A stretch of 64,000 nucleotides of DNA, from positions 1 through 64,000 of the forward strand of contig CAZKBP010000008.1 in assembly GCA_964551015.1 (NCBI GenBank). Direction: 5' to 3'. Numbering within the stretch: the first letter of the stretch is position 1; the number at the start of each line of letters is the position of its first letter. Source of the stretch: CAZKBP01 sp964551015 (GTDB lineage: Bacteria > Bacteroidota > Bacteroidia > Cytophagales > Microscillaceae). Made by a program: the position numbers and the translations under genes. Below, piece by piece: positions 28,176 through 36,707 of the stretch. Under the pieces are notes generated by a model. It did no database searches, was not told where the DNA came from, and worked only from the letters and a program-made list of their open reading frames with translations.

Positions 28176-30028
28176 ATGGAGAATTTCATTGTATCGGCAC
28201 GCAAATACCGTCCGGCCACTTTTGATACTGTAGTCGGGCAATCTCATATCACCACTACCCTTAAAAATGCGCTCAAAGGGGGGCAGCTAGCCCAAGCCTT
28301 CCTTTTTTGCGGCCCCCGTGGTGTGGGCAAAACCACCTGTGCTCGTATCTTAGCCAAAACCATCAACTGCCTCAACCCCACTGACGAATACGAAGCCTGT
28401 GGGAATTGTGAATCCTGCCTGGCTTTTCAACGAAATGGCTCACTCAATATTTACGAATTAGATGCCGCCTCTAATAATAGCGTGGACGATATTCGGAATC
28501 TAGTAGATCAAGTACGCTTCCCCCCTCAAATTGGCTCTCGTAAAGTATACATCATAGATGAGGTGCATATGCTCTCCACAGCTGCCTTCAATGCCTTTTT
28601 AAAAACCTTGGAAGAGCCACCGCAATATGTCATTTTTATCTTAGCCACGACCGAAAAGCACAAAATTATTCCTACGATTCTTTCTCGCTGTCAAATCTTT
28701 GATTTTAAACGGATTGAAGCCAAGGACATGGCTCGCCATCTCCAAAAAATCGCCGAGAAAGAACAAATACAAGCCGAGTATGAGGCTCTCGAGTTGATCG
28801 CCCAGAAGGCTGACGGAGGGCTTCGGGATGCCCTCTCGCTCTTTGATATGATCTCGACTTTTTCGGGCGATCGCAGTATTGATTACCAAACTACGATCGA
28901 GAACCTTCATATCTTGGATTATGATTATTATTTCAAAATGACCGAAGCACTTTTGCAGGAAGATTTGAAAGCAGCATTTCTGATTCTAGATGATATTTTA
29001 CGGCAGGGTTTTGATGGTCATAATTTTATCGTAGGCTTGGCTCAGCATTTCCGTGATCTCATGGTGAGCCAAGATGAGGACACTATCCGCCTTTTGGAAG
29101 TTTCTCAGAAGGTTCGTGAACGCTACTACAGCCAGTCCCGTCAGGCTTCCTTGTCTTTTTTGCTCTCAGCTATCAATTTAGCCAGTCAATGCGATCTAAA
29201 TTACAAATCCAGTAAAAGTCCCCGACTCCTACTCGAGATTTACCTAGCAAAAATGGCTCATCTCAACGCTGTGATCGATTGGGATAAACATGCTTCATCG
29301 GCTGAGTCAGCTCCAACTACTGAAAAAAAAAAGTTAAATAATCCTCCGTCTTCTCAAGAAACGCCTCCCGCCCCTGAGAAAGCTTCACCATCCCAATCCC
29401 CTTCGGTGCAAACGAATGGGCAAACTCAGGCCAAATCGAGTATTGCGATTCCTACGCAACTCGACGAATTGGAAAAAGCTATCCAAGCTGAGGAGTCAAA
29501 AGTTGATGACTCCACTCAGGATCAACCCTTTGGTAAAGAGGAACTTCGGGCAGCTATGGATTTTTATAAAAAAGTAAATCCTGACCATAGATTCCTACGG
29601 ATTCTCAACAAGATTCCAGAAATACAAGTTGGGCAAGTATTACAGTTTCACCTGACCGCCAAAGAAAAAGAGCTTTTCCAAGAAATAAAGGAAGATTTTT
29701 TAGATAAAATTCGAAAGCGACTCAAAAATCAAAAAATTCAAGTCAAGATCGAGACCGTCGCCGAGCAGGAAGTCCGCCCCTACTCCAACTTTCAGAAGTA
29801 CGAGTACCTTGCCAAAAAGCACCCCATCATTCATCAACTCAAAGAAAAATTGGGCTTNNNNNNNNNNNNNNNNNNNNNNNNNNNNNNNNNNNNNNNNNNN
29901 NNNNNNNNNNNNNNNNNNNNNNNNNNNNNNNNNNNNNNNNNNNNNNNNNNNNNNNNNAGTACCTTGCCAAAAAGCACCCCATCATTCATCAACTCAAAGA
30001 AAAATTGGGCTTAGACATAGATATGTAA
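28176..30028 (+). CDS. dnaX: DNA polymerase III subunits gamma/tau, interrupted by an artefactual scaffold gap
   Basis: The N-terminus RKYRPATFDTVVGQ, Walker A GPRGVGKTTCARILA, zinc-binding Cys cluster (CLNP..CGNCESC), Walker B VYIIDEVHML and ILATTEKHKI identify the clamp-loader ATPase. A proline/glutamine-rich linker and a tau-like tail follow. At 29858-29957 there are 100 Ns, and the 55 bp before the gap (29803-29857) are repeated exactly after it (29958-30012). Removing the gap and one copy restores a single frame of 565 residues ending KLGLDIDM at the TAA 30026-30028. The gene is therefore intact and the gap is a failure to merge overlapping contigs. DnaX loads the sliding clamp at the replication fork. 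Confidence 0.95.
29858..29957. other. 100-N scaffold gap flanked by an identical 55-bp overlap
   Basis: The 55 bases at 29803-29857 and 29958-30012 are identical. The gap is a placeholder between contigs that in fact overlap; the true gap length is negative. Any prediction across it is unreliable. Confidence 0.95.
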
Positions 30029-30112
30029 TCAGAATCTAGAGAATACTTCTATATATAAGCCTCGCTCGGCTGTTTGCTCTGTGCCTCTGTGTCTCTGTGT
30101 TCAAAACATTAT

Positions 30113-30706
30113 TCAAAATCGCCATCTAAGGCCAATCCCTTGACCAGAGAGGCCTAGGTTTTCAAATAAAGCAGAAGAACGCCCGATATGCCCTTGATGA
30201 ACAAAGTACATAGCTAGATCAAAAGCCAGCAAAAAACCTCCTTGTAGGATAATAGACTTGCCAAAGCCTTTGAGTAAGTCTCGGTTGCTCTCGTTATTTT
30301 TGCCCCGCTCCCGCAGGTAAAGCCCAGCCGCGATGTAGCCAATATCTAGCCCAGCATTGAAGAGTAGTGTTTTCTCCATACCCGCTTGGGCTTTCCAAGT
30401 TTCGTATACAGAAAAACCAGCGGGGTCAGCTTTGAGCGAACTGTACCAACCAAAACCGGCTAAGCCGAGGTTGACCAAATTCCAATAGATATTCATCTCG
30501 TAGAATTTTTGCTGTTCGCCACGGCTATTATTGAGCAGTAAGCCACTGGTGGCTATATTGCCCAAGGCCCAGGTTCCCAGCGTGATCATCCCCACACGAT
30601 TGATTTTGAGTCGTTTTTGGTTAAACTCTTCTAAAGTAATATCTTGAGCCAACAGATAAGTACTGCTGAGCCATAGTAGTAAAGTGAGTAAAAGTTTTTT
30701 ATGCAT
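30113..30706 (-). CDS. DUF6992-like exported membrane protein
   Basis: I start at the ATG 30706 (MHKKLLLTLLLWLSSTYLLA, 197 residues), which gives a clean signal peptide; the longer frame adds 17 polar residues in front. The mature part has several hydrophobic segments (VGMITLGTWALGNIATSGLL, LVNLGLAGFGWYSS, LLFNAGLDIGYIAAGLYL) and ends in LSGQGIGLRWRF, which could be a beta strand with terminal Phe as in outer-membrane proteins. I recognise the pattern from Bacteroidota DUF6992 proteins; function is unknown. It is convergent with dnaX. Confidence 0.75.
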   Translation of the reverse strand: MHKKLLLTLLLWLSSTYLLAQDITLEEFNQKRLKINRVGMITLGTWALGNIATSGLLLNNSRGEQQKFYEMNIYWNLVNLGLAGFGWYSSLKADPAGFSVYETWKAQAGMEKTLLFNAGLDIGYIAAGLYLRERGKNNESNRDLLKGFGKSIILQGGFLLAFDLAMYFVHQGHIGRSSALFENLGLSGQGIGLRWRF

Positions 30707-31014
30707 ATAATAGTACTTCAATTGATGTATATTTAACTTTTTGGTGTCGTCGCTCAACTAGAGCTTGTATTCTGATCTAGCTAGACAACTTTTATCTAGG
30801 GTTTAAGTTGTAAGAAACAAGGCTAACTTTTTTGGAAAGCTAGGGACAAAAGCACTAATTTTTTCCTAAGTTAGCCAGATGTATTAGAGGAAAGGCATTT
30901 ACATCTACCTTTGACTTGATGAATATTTTTAGAAAAGCTAGATATACCCGTGTCTTTCCTATCTATTCTATTGAAAATTAAAAAAAGCATCCATATTTTC
31001 TAGCGGAAAATGTG

Positions 31015-31022
31015 TATTTTTG
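31015..31022 (+). promoter_or_regulatory. Candidate -7 element (TATTTTTG) for hslU
   Basis: TATTTTTG matches the Bacteroidota TAnnTTTG -7 consensus exactly and lies 45 bp upstream of the hslU start, in an AT-rich leader without a Shine-Dalgarno sequence. A convincing -33 TTTG at the right spacing is not seen. Confidence 0.45.
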
Positions 31023-31067
31023 AAAAAATTTGCCTAAGCCCAGTGTATACAAGAAAACAACAACCTA

Positions 31068-32459
31068 ATGATAAAAAATGAGAACGCTTTAACCCCTCGA
31101 CAAATCGTTGAGGAATTGGATAAATACATCATTGGACAAAAAGAAGCAAAACGCAATGTAGCCATCGCACTCCGAAACCGCTGGCGTCGTATGAACAGCA
31201 CCGAAGAGATGCAGGCTGAGATTGTACCAAATAACATCCTGATGATTGGAGCTACTGGTGTGGGTAAAACCGAAATTGCCCGCCGCCTGGCTAAGATCGC
31301 TCAGGCTCCTTTTACCAAAGTGGAAGCCTCCAAATTTACCGAAGTAGGATACGTAGGACGAGATGTGGAAAGTATGGTTCGTGATCTTGTCGAGCAGGCT
31401 GTCAACATGGTCAGGGCTAATAAGAAAGAAGAAGTCAAAGAGAAAGCGAGCCAAGCCGTGGAAGAAGCTATTCTAGATATTCTCATCCCTCCTATTAAAG
31501 ACAAAAAAATTGGAGATGGTTCTTACACAGGATTTGCCGTGAGTACCTCTACCGAAGATCAAGAATTGAACGAAAAAACACGTGAACGCTTCCGCGAAAA
31601 AATTCGCAAGGGAGAAATGGACGATCGCAAGGTAGAAATCAGTATCCAGCAAAGCCCCAGCACCAGTATTGGTATGGTCGGGCCAGGTATGGACGAAATG
31701 GCGATGATGAATATCCAAGAAATGATCAGCGGTATGCTTCCCAAAAAGGACAAAAAACGCAAGGTTACTATTGCCGAAGCTAAGAAAATCCTACTCGAGG
31801 AAGAAATGGCGAAGCTCATCGATATGGACGAAGTCAAGGAGGAAGCCCTGCGAAAGGCCGAAAACTCAGGTATTATCTTCGTAGATGAAATTGATAAAAT
31901 TGCTAGTAAATCTGCTGGTAGTGGCGGCCCAGACGTAAGCCGCGAAGGCGTACAAAGAGACCTTTTGCCCATCGTAGAAGGTAGCTCGGTCAATACCAAG
32001 TACGGTATCGTCAAGACAGATCACATGCTCTTTATTGCGGCAGGAGCTTTTCACGTGGCTAAACCTTCTGATTTGATCCCAGAGCTACAAGGGCGCTTCC
32101 CGATTCGTGTGGAGCTCAATAGCTTGACCAAAGACGATTTCTACCAGATTCTAAAAGAGCCTCGTAATGCGCTCACGAAGCAATATGCAGCTTTGCTCGA
32201 AGCAGAGGAGGTAGAACTGACTTTTCAGGATGATGCCCTGGAGCGAATCGCCGAAATTGCTTTCCAAATCAATACCGACATCGAGAACATCGGCGCACGC
32301 CGCCTTCATACGGTCATGAGCCATCTCTTGAATCAGTTTTTATTTGATATTCCCGATGTGATTGGACCGAATGCTCACTTGCTTATTACCAAAGAGGTGG
32401 TAGATAAAAACTTGGCTGACCTAGTCAAGAATAAAGATTTGAGTCAGTATATTTTGTAA
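31068..32459 (+). CDS. hslU: ATP-dependent protease ATPase subunit HslU
   Basis: 463 residues. The N-terminus LTPRQIVEELDKYIIGQKEA is diagnostic of HslU. The Walker A motif GATGVGKTEIARRLA is at about 62-76, an inserted I-domain spans about 110-240, Walker B is IIFVDEIDKIA, and the C-terminal LSQYIL tail is the segment that docks into HslV. It unfolds substrates for the HslV peptidase. No hslV is adjacent in the window. A strong terminator follows. Confidence 0.96.
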   Translation: MIKNENALTPRQIVEELDKYIIGQKEAKRNVAIALRNRWRRMNSTEEMQAEIVPNNILMIGATGVGKTEIARRLAKIAQAPFTKVEASKFTEVGYVGRDVESMVRDLVEQAVNMVRANKKEEVKEKASQAVEEAILDILIPPIKDKKIGDGSYTGFAVSTSTEDQELNEKTRERFREKIRKGEMDDRKVEISIQQSPSTSIGMVGPGMDEMAMMNIQEMISGMLPKKDKKRKVTIAEAKKILLEEEMAKLIDMDEVKEEALRKAENSGIIFVDEIDKIASKSAGSGGPDVSREGVQRDLLPIVEGSSVNTKYGIVKTDHMLFIAAGAFHVAKPSDLIPELQGRFPIRVELNSLTKDDFYQILKEPRNALTKQYAALLEAEEVELTFQDDALERIAEIAFQINTDIENIGARRLHTVMSHLLNQFLFDIPDVIGPNAHLLITKEVVDKNLADLVKNKDLSQYIL

Positions 32460-32489
32460 TATAGCACTTCAATCTCTAATTTAGAGACA

Positions 32490-32520
32490 AACCTACACCC
32501 ATATCGTGTAGGTTTTTATA
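32490..32520 (+). terminator. Terminator after hslU
   Basis: A perfect 9-bp stem AACCTACAC / GTGTAGGTT (32490-32498 and 32506-32514) with a 7-base loop is followed by TTTATATTTT, 30 bp after the stop codon. Confidence 0.9.
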
Positions 32521-32587
32521 TTTTAACAGGTACGCATCATCAAGTAGACACAGGCAAACTTTACCCGAAAAATCTATTCTTCCGAAT

Positions 32588-33676
32588 ATGCTGTCCAATT
32601 TTGCTCGATATATTAAAATAAACTCTTTACTGAAAGTCAATCAGAAACTTTACCGCCTTATTTTGGCTACCACGGTACTATTAGCCAGTATTGGCGTAGG
32701 GATTGCAGGTTTTATGTATATCGAGAATTGGGATTTTCTCGATGCCTTCTACATGACAGTCATTACGATTGGTACCGTTGGCTTTTCGGAGGTACATACA
32801 CTTTCTGAAAATGGTCGTATCTTTACTTCTCTGTTTATTATTTTTAATTTGGGAGTATTTGCTCTGTTCGCGACCGTCATTACAAGTTATATTCTGGAGG
32901 GCGAATTAAGAGATTTATTGGATACTTATATAAGTACACAAAAGGTGAAAAAGCTGAAAAATCATGTGATCGTTTGTGGTTTTGGTAAGAATGGGCAAAA
33001 AGCTTGTGAAGAATTCTTGAAAGACGACATTCCCTTTGTGGTCATCGAAAAGGATTTAGACTTGTTCAAGGAAGAATGGGAAAGTTTTGCCAACCACAAA
33101 AATATCTCTTACGTGGTAGGAGATGCCACGCAAGATGAAATTCTCCGAGCAGCCGGTATTGACCGTGCCTCCGCCTTGATTACCACACTGCCTAGCGACG
33201 CAGACAATGTGTTTGTAACCCTGACTGCTCGTCAATTGAGTTCGCAGATTCAAATTATTGCCCGTGCCAATGAATCAAGTGCAGAAAGCAAACTGTTGCG
33301 CGCTGGGGCTGATAAGCTGGTTCGCCCAGATTTGATCGGGGGCATATACATGGCAAATCTCGTCATACGACCTGAGGTAGTTGAGTTTTTGGACATGATC
33401 AGTGGCACGGGCAAACTCAAGCTGGAAGAGTTCGAGTATCAAGATTTTAAAGACGACTACAAAGATCACAGTATCATAGATTTGGATATCCGTAATAAAA
33501 CTGGTGCGAGTATCATGGGCTTCAAAGATGCCGACCAAGGTTTTATGATTAATCCTAATCCACATACCAAAATCAGCCCGGGCGATGTGATGATTGTGCT
33601 GGGCACCAAGGACCAAATTTTGAATTTTGCTGCCTATTATACCAAGCGCAAGGTAAGTGATCTCAAGCTTCATTAG
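32588..33676 (+). CDS. Two-TM potassium channel with RCK/TrkA domains
   Basis: 362 residues. Two membrane helices (ATTVLLASIGVGIAGFMYI and SLFIIFNLGVFALFATVITS) flank a pore loop with the selectivity filter TIGTVGF. A TrkA-N/RCK domain starts at HVIVCGFGKNGQKACEEF (Rossmann motif GFGxNG), followed by a TrkA-C-like region. The layout is that of MthK-type K+ channels, probably gated by nucleotide or divalent ligands. It lies in the inner membrane, is transcribed alone and precedes ribBA by 228 bp. Confidence 0.92.
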   Translation: MLSNFARYIKINSLLKVNQKLYRLILATTVLLASIGVGIAGFMYIENWDFLDAFYMTVITIGTVGFSEVHTLSENGRIFTSLFIIFNLGVFALFATVITSYILEGELRDLLDTYISTQKVKKLKNHVIVCGFGKNGQKACEEFLKDDIPFVVIEKDLDLFKEEWESFANHKNISYVVGDATQDEILRAAGIDRASALITTLPSDADNVFVTLTARQLSSQIQIIARANESSAESKLLRAGADKLVRPDLIGGIYMANLVIRPEVVEFLDMISGTGKLKLEEFEYQDFKDDYKDHSIIDLDIRNKTGASIMGFKDADQGFMINPNPHTKISPGDVMIVLGTKDQILNFAAYYTKRKVSDLKLH

Positions 33677-33904
33677 CCCAATACCTGAATCTTTCCCCAG
33701 ATTTATTTGTTTTTTTATAAAACTTTTTTTGATTGGACTTAGTCTAATTATTCCAGTTACTAAGTTTCTCACAAAGGATTAACTCACTGTTGTTTGGGTG
33801 CATACCATATCTTTTAACCTTTTTGATCGGCGTCGAGCCTCGGAAGATAGCATTCCAAACTAGTTGGTGGCTCCTCTGAACATTAATCACCTAATCTACA
33901 TAAA

Positions 33905-35137
33905 ATGCAAGAGACTTCTGTTAAATTAGATACCATTGAAGAAGCGATCCAAGCTATTCATCGTGGTGAGGTAATCATCGTAGTAGATGACGAAAATCGC
34001 GAGAACGAAGGAGATTTCATCTGCGCTGCTGAATGCATTACCCCCGAAATCGTCAATTTTATGGTCAAAGAAGGAAGAGGCGTGCTTTGCACAGCGCTTA
34101 CAGAAAAACGCTGTGAGGAGCTTGATTTAGAGCTAATGGTGGGTAAAAAAGGAAGAAATACAGATCCCCTCAAAACGGCTTTTACCATTACTGTTGATTA
34201 TCTGGGTAAGGGCGTTACGACCGGAGTATCGGTCTATGACCGAGCCGTCACGATTAAGGCACTAGCCGATCCACATACGGAAGCCGAAGAGTTAGGGCGG
34301 CCTGGACATATCAACCCTCTTAAAGCCAAAGAAGGTGGCGTCTTACGTCGTACTGGACATACCGAAGCGGCCGTAGATTTTGCCCGTTTGGCTGGATTCC
34401 AACCTGCTGGAGCACTCATCGAGATTATGAATGAAGATGGCTCCATGGCACGACTGCCTGACCTCAGAAAGGTGGCCGATAAATTTAACCTAAAATTGGT
34501 AAGTATCGAGGATTTAATTGCTTACCGCTTGCGCCACGAATCACTGATTCGTAGAGAAATTGGGGTAAATATGCCCACTCATTATGGTAATTTTGATTTG
34601 ATGGCTTATCGTCAGGTGAATACCGACGAGGTTCATCTGGCCTTGGTCAAAGGTCGTTGGGAAGAAAACGAACCAATATTAGTCAGAGTACACTCCTCCT
34701 GCCTTACCGGTGATGTTTTTGGCTCTTGTCGTTGTGATTGTGGAGAACAATTGAATATAGCGATGCAACAGGTAGAGGAAGCAGGCAGGGGCGTGATACT
34801 TTATATGAATCAGGAAGGTCGCGGGATTGGACTGTTAAACAAATTGAAAGCCTACAAATTGCAAGAACAAGGCCGTGATACCGTAGAAGCCAACCTAGAG
34901 CTAGGCTTCAAGATGGATGAGCGAGACTATGGGGTAGGCGCACAGATTCTTAGAGATTTAGGCATCCGTAAAATCCGCTTACTCTCCAATAATCCTAAGA
35001 AAAGAGCCGGACTCATCGGTTATGGTTTAGAGATTGTAGAGACAGTTCCCATTGAAATCCCCGCTAACCAATACAATGAGCAGTACCTCAAGACTAAAAG
35101 AGATAAAATGGGACACGAAATTATGAAAAAGGGATAA
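33905..35137 (+). CDS. ribBA: Bifunctional 3,4-dihydroxy-2-butanone-4-phosphate synthase/GTP cyclohydrolase II
   Basis: 410 residues in two domains. Residues 1-205 are the DHBP synthase (RibB) part: VIIVVDDENRENEGDFICAA and RRTGHTEAAVDFARLAG. Residues 210-405 are GTP cyclohydrolase II (RibA) with the zinc site CLTGDVFGSCRCDCGEQL and YMNQEGRGIGLLNK. Together they supply both precursors of riboflavin. No other rib gene is adjacent and no FMN riboswitch is visible in the 228-bp leader. A perfect hairpin follows the stop codon. Confidence 0.97.
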   Translation: MQETSVKLDTIEEAIQAIHRGEVIIVVDDENRENEGDFICAAECITPEIVNFMVKEGRGVLCTALTEKRCEELDLELMVGKKGRNTDPLKTAFTITVDYLGKGVTTGVSVYDRAVTIKALADPHTEAEELGRPGHINPLKAKEGGVLRRTGHTEAAVDFARLAGFQPAGALIEIMNEDGSMARLPDLRKVADKFNLKLVSIEDLIAYRLRHESLIRREIGVNMPTHYGNFDLMAYRQVNTDEVHLALVKGRWEENEPILVRVHSSCLTGDVFGSCRCDCGEQLNIAMQQVEEAGRGVILYMNQEGRGIGLLNKLKAYKLQEQGRDTVEANLELGFKMDERDYGVGAQILRDLGIRKIRLLSNNPKKRAGLIGYGLEIVETVPIEIPANQYNEQYLKTKRDKMGHEIMKKG

Positions 35138-35141
35138 TTCA

Positions 35142-35173
35142 TTTGGTCTACGGTAAGTATACCGTAGACCAAA
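35142..35173. terminator. Perfect 13-bp hairpin downstream of ribBA, without a T-tract
   Basis: TTTGGTCTACGGT (35142-35154) and its exact reverse complement (35161-35173) flank a six-base loop, 4 bp after the ribBA stop. There is no T-run on either strand immediately after it, so it could be an imperfect terminator, an RNA-stabilising hairpin or a protein-binding palindrome. Confidence 0.5.
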
Positions 35174-35218
35174 AACATTAACTTTATTGATATAATGGTG
35201 AATGATAATCGAAGTACA

Positions 35219-35842
35219 ATGAGTAGAAGAATAGGACTATTACTCGTTTTTTTGTTTTGTGTCAACGCACTCCAAGCACAGCGCTTTGCCCAGAACTACT
35301 GGCACGATGGCCTCGTGATCTTAGAAAGTGGGGATACATTACAGGGTAAACTGAAATTCGATTTAGAGAATGAACTGGTTCAATTAGAAAGCAGAGGCAC
35401 CTTACAGACGCTTACCTCTCGTAAAACTTTAGCTTTCCAGTTCTATGACCGCTACGAACAGAGAGACCGCTACTTCTATACCTTACCCTACTCCAAAGTA
35501 TCTGATTATAAGACACCAACTTTTTTTGAATTAGCGATGCAAGGCGACCCTATTTCGGTACTGGTCAGAGAATCTTTAATCACACAAACATTCGTAAATA
35601 ATAATCCTTACACAGTCCGTGCAGGTGTCCCGATTACCCGTACTTCTATCAAATACGATTTATATTTTTTAGATCCTGACGGAGATATCGTTTCCTACAA
35701 CGGGACTAAAAAGGGTTTGTTATATTTGCTCCGCAGTCGTGAAAACGATATCAAAGAGTTTCTCAAAGAAAATCGTATTCGCTACGATAGCAAGCTAGAT
35801 ATCATCAAAGTGATTCAATATTACAATTCAAAGAAAAACTAA
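35219..35842 (+). CDS. Exported hypothetical protein
   Basis: 207 residues from ATG 35219 (MSRRIGLLLVFLFCVNALQA), which gives a compact signal peptide; an upstream ATG at 35195 adds eight residues. The mature protein has regular strand-rich segments (GLVILESGDTLQGKLKFDLE, YFYTLPYSKVSDYKTPTFFE) typical of Bacteroidota proteins that read out a stored property from a cell-surface component, but no family is certain. It is followed after 5 bp by surE, so the two may be co-transcribed. Confidence 0.75.
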   Translation: MSRRIGLLLVFLFCVNALQAQRFAQNYWHDGLVILESGDTLQGKLKFDLENELVQLESRGTLQTLTSRKTLAFQFYDRYEQRDRYFYTLPYSKVSDYKTPTFFELAMQGDPISVLVRESLITQTFVNNNPYTVRAGVPITRTSIKYDLYFLDPDGDIVSYNGTKKGLLYLLRSRENDIKEFLKENRIRYDSKLDIIKVIQYYNSKKN

Positions 35843-35847
35843 ATAAA

Positions 35848-36627
35848 ATGGCCAAAAATAAGGACAAGCCCCTGATCTTAGTCTCTAATGATGACGGGAT
35901 TACTGCTAAAGGTATTCGCACACTCATCGAGATCATGAGAGAGATTGGAGAAGTGGTAGTGGTAGCCCCAAACAAGCCACAGTCTGGAATGGGACACGCG
36001 ATTACGGTAGGAAACGCCCTTCGCCTCGATGAAACAGATATTTATGGCGACGTTCTAGCCTACGAATGCTCGGGCACGCCCGCTGATTGTATCAAATTGG
36101 CCAAGTACTACGTGCTTAAAGACCGCCGCCCTGATTTGGTAGTCAGCGGAATCAACCACGGAAGCAACTCTGCCATTAGTGTCATTTATTCGGGCACCAT
36201 GTCGGCTGCCATTGAAGCGGCCATCGAAGGGCTACCCGCGATTGGCTTTTCACTTTGTGATTATGGAGCAGATGCTGACTTCTCCCATGCCCGCGAGGTC
36301 GTGAAGGAGATTGCCCTAGAGGCACTTCATAAGGGCATTCCCAGTGAAGTCGCACTCAATGTAAATATTCCTGCTAAATCTCAGGAAAAAATCAAAGGCA
36401 TACGAATTTGTCGCCAAACCGCTGGACACTGGGGGGAAGAGTTTGACCAAAGAACAGACCCTTACGGGCGTCAATATTTCTGGATGACTGGTGTTTTTGT
36501 GAATAAAGATCGCGGAGAAGATACCGATGAATGGGCTTTACAGCATAATTATGTTTCAATTGTGCCCTGCCAGTTTGACCTGACTGCTCACCACGCCCTG
36601 AGTCGCTTGAATGAGTGGGAGCTTTGA
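35848..36627 (+). CDS. surE: 5'/3'-nucleotidase SurE
   Basis: 259 residues. The N-terminal ILVSNDDGITAKGI carries the metal-binding Asp pair, VVAPNKPQSGMGHAITV, YECSGTPADCIKLA and VVSGINHGSNSAISVIYSGT complete the family signature. SurE hydrolyses nucleoside monophosphates and short polyphosphate, mainly in stationary phase. It begins 5 bp after the upstream exported protein gene. Confidence 0.96.
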   Translation: MAKNKDKPLILVSNDDGITAKGIRTLIEIMREIGEVVVVAPNKPQSGMGHAITVGNALRLDETDIYGDVLAYECSGTPADCIKLAKYYVLKDRRPDLVVSGINHGSNSAISVIYSGTMSAAIEAAIEGLPAIGFSLCDYGADADFSHAREVVKEIALEALHKGIPSEVALNVNIPAKSQEKIKGIRICRQTAGHWGEEFDQRTDPYGRQYFWMTGVFVNKDRGEDTDEWALQHNYVSIVPCQFDLTAHHALSRLNEWEL

Positions 36628-36638
36628 AAAGAAGAGCT

Positions 36639-36701
36639 AGAAGCTAGAATTTAGGAGATAGGCGTATCTATGTGCGTGCTTTCTTCTAAACTCTAACTTC
36701 T
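36639..36701. terminator. Long imperfect inverted repeat between convergent genes
   Basis: AGAAGCTAGAATTTAGGAG (36639-36657) pairs with CTTCTAAACTCTAACTTCT (36683-36701), 16 of 19 positions, across a 25-base loop. It lies between convergent surE and the LRR gene and probably acts as a bidirectional terminator. Confidence 0.5.
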
Positions 36702-36707
36702 ATTTTT

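Noticed and set aside
29803..30012. Biological direct repeat in dnaX
   Set aside because: The repeat flanks a run of Ns and collapsing it restores the reading frame, so it is an assembly overlap.
30079..30103. CTCTGTG-type simple repeat
   Set aside because: A short, imperfect repeat between convergent genes with no further structure.
33677..33904. FMN riboswitch upstream of ribBA
   Set aside because: None of the conserved RFN-element sequence is present in the leader.
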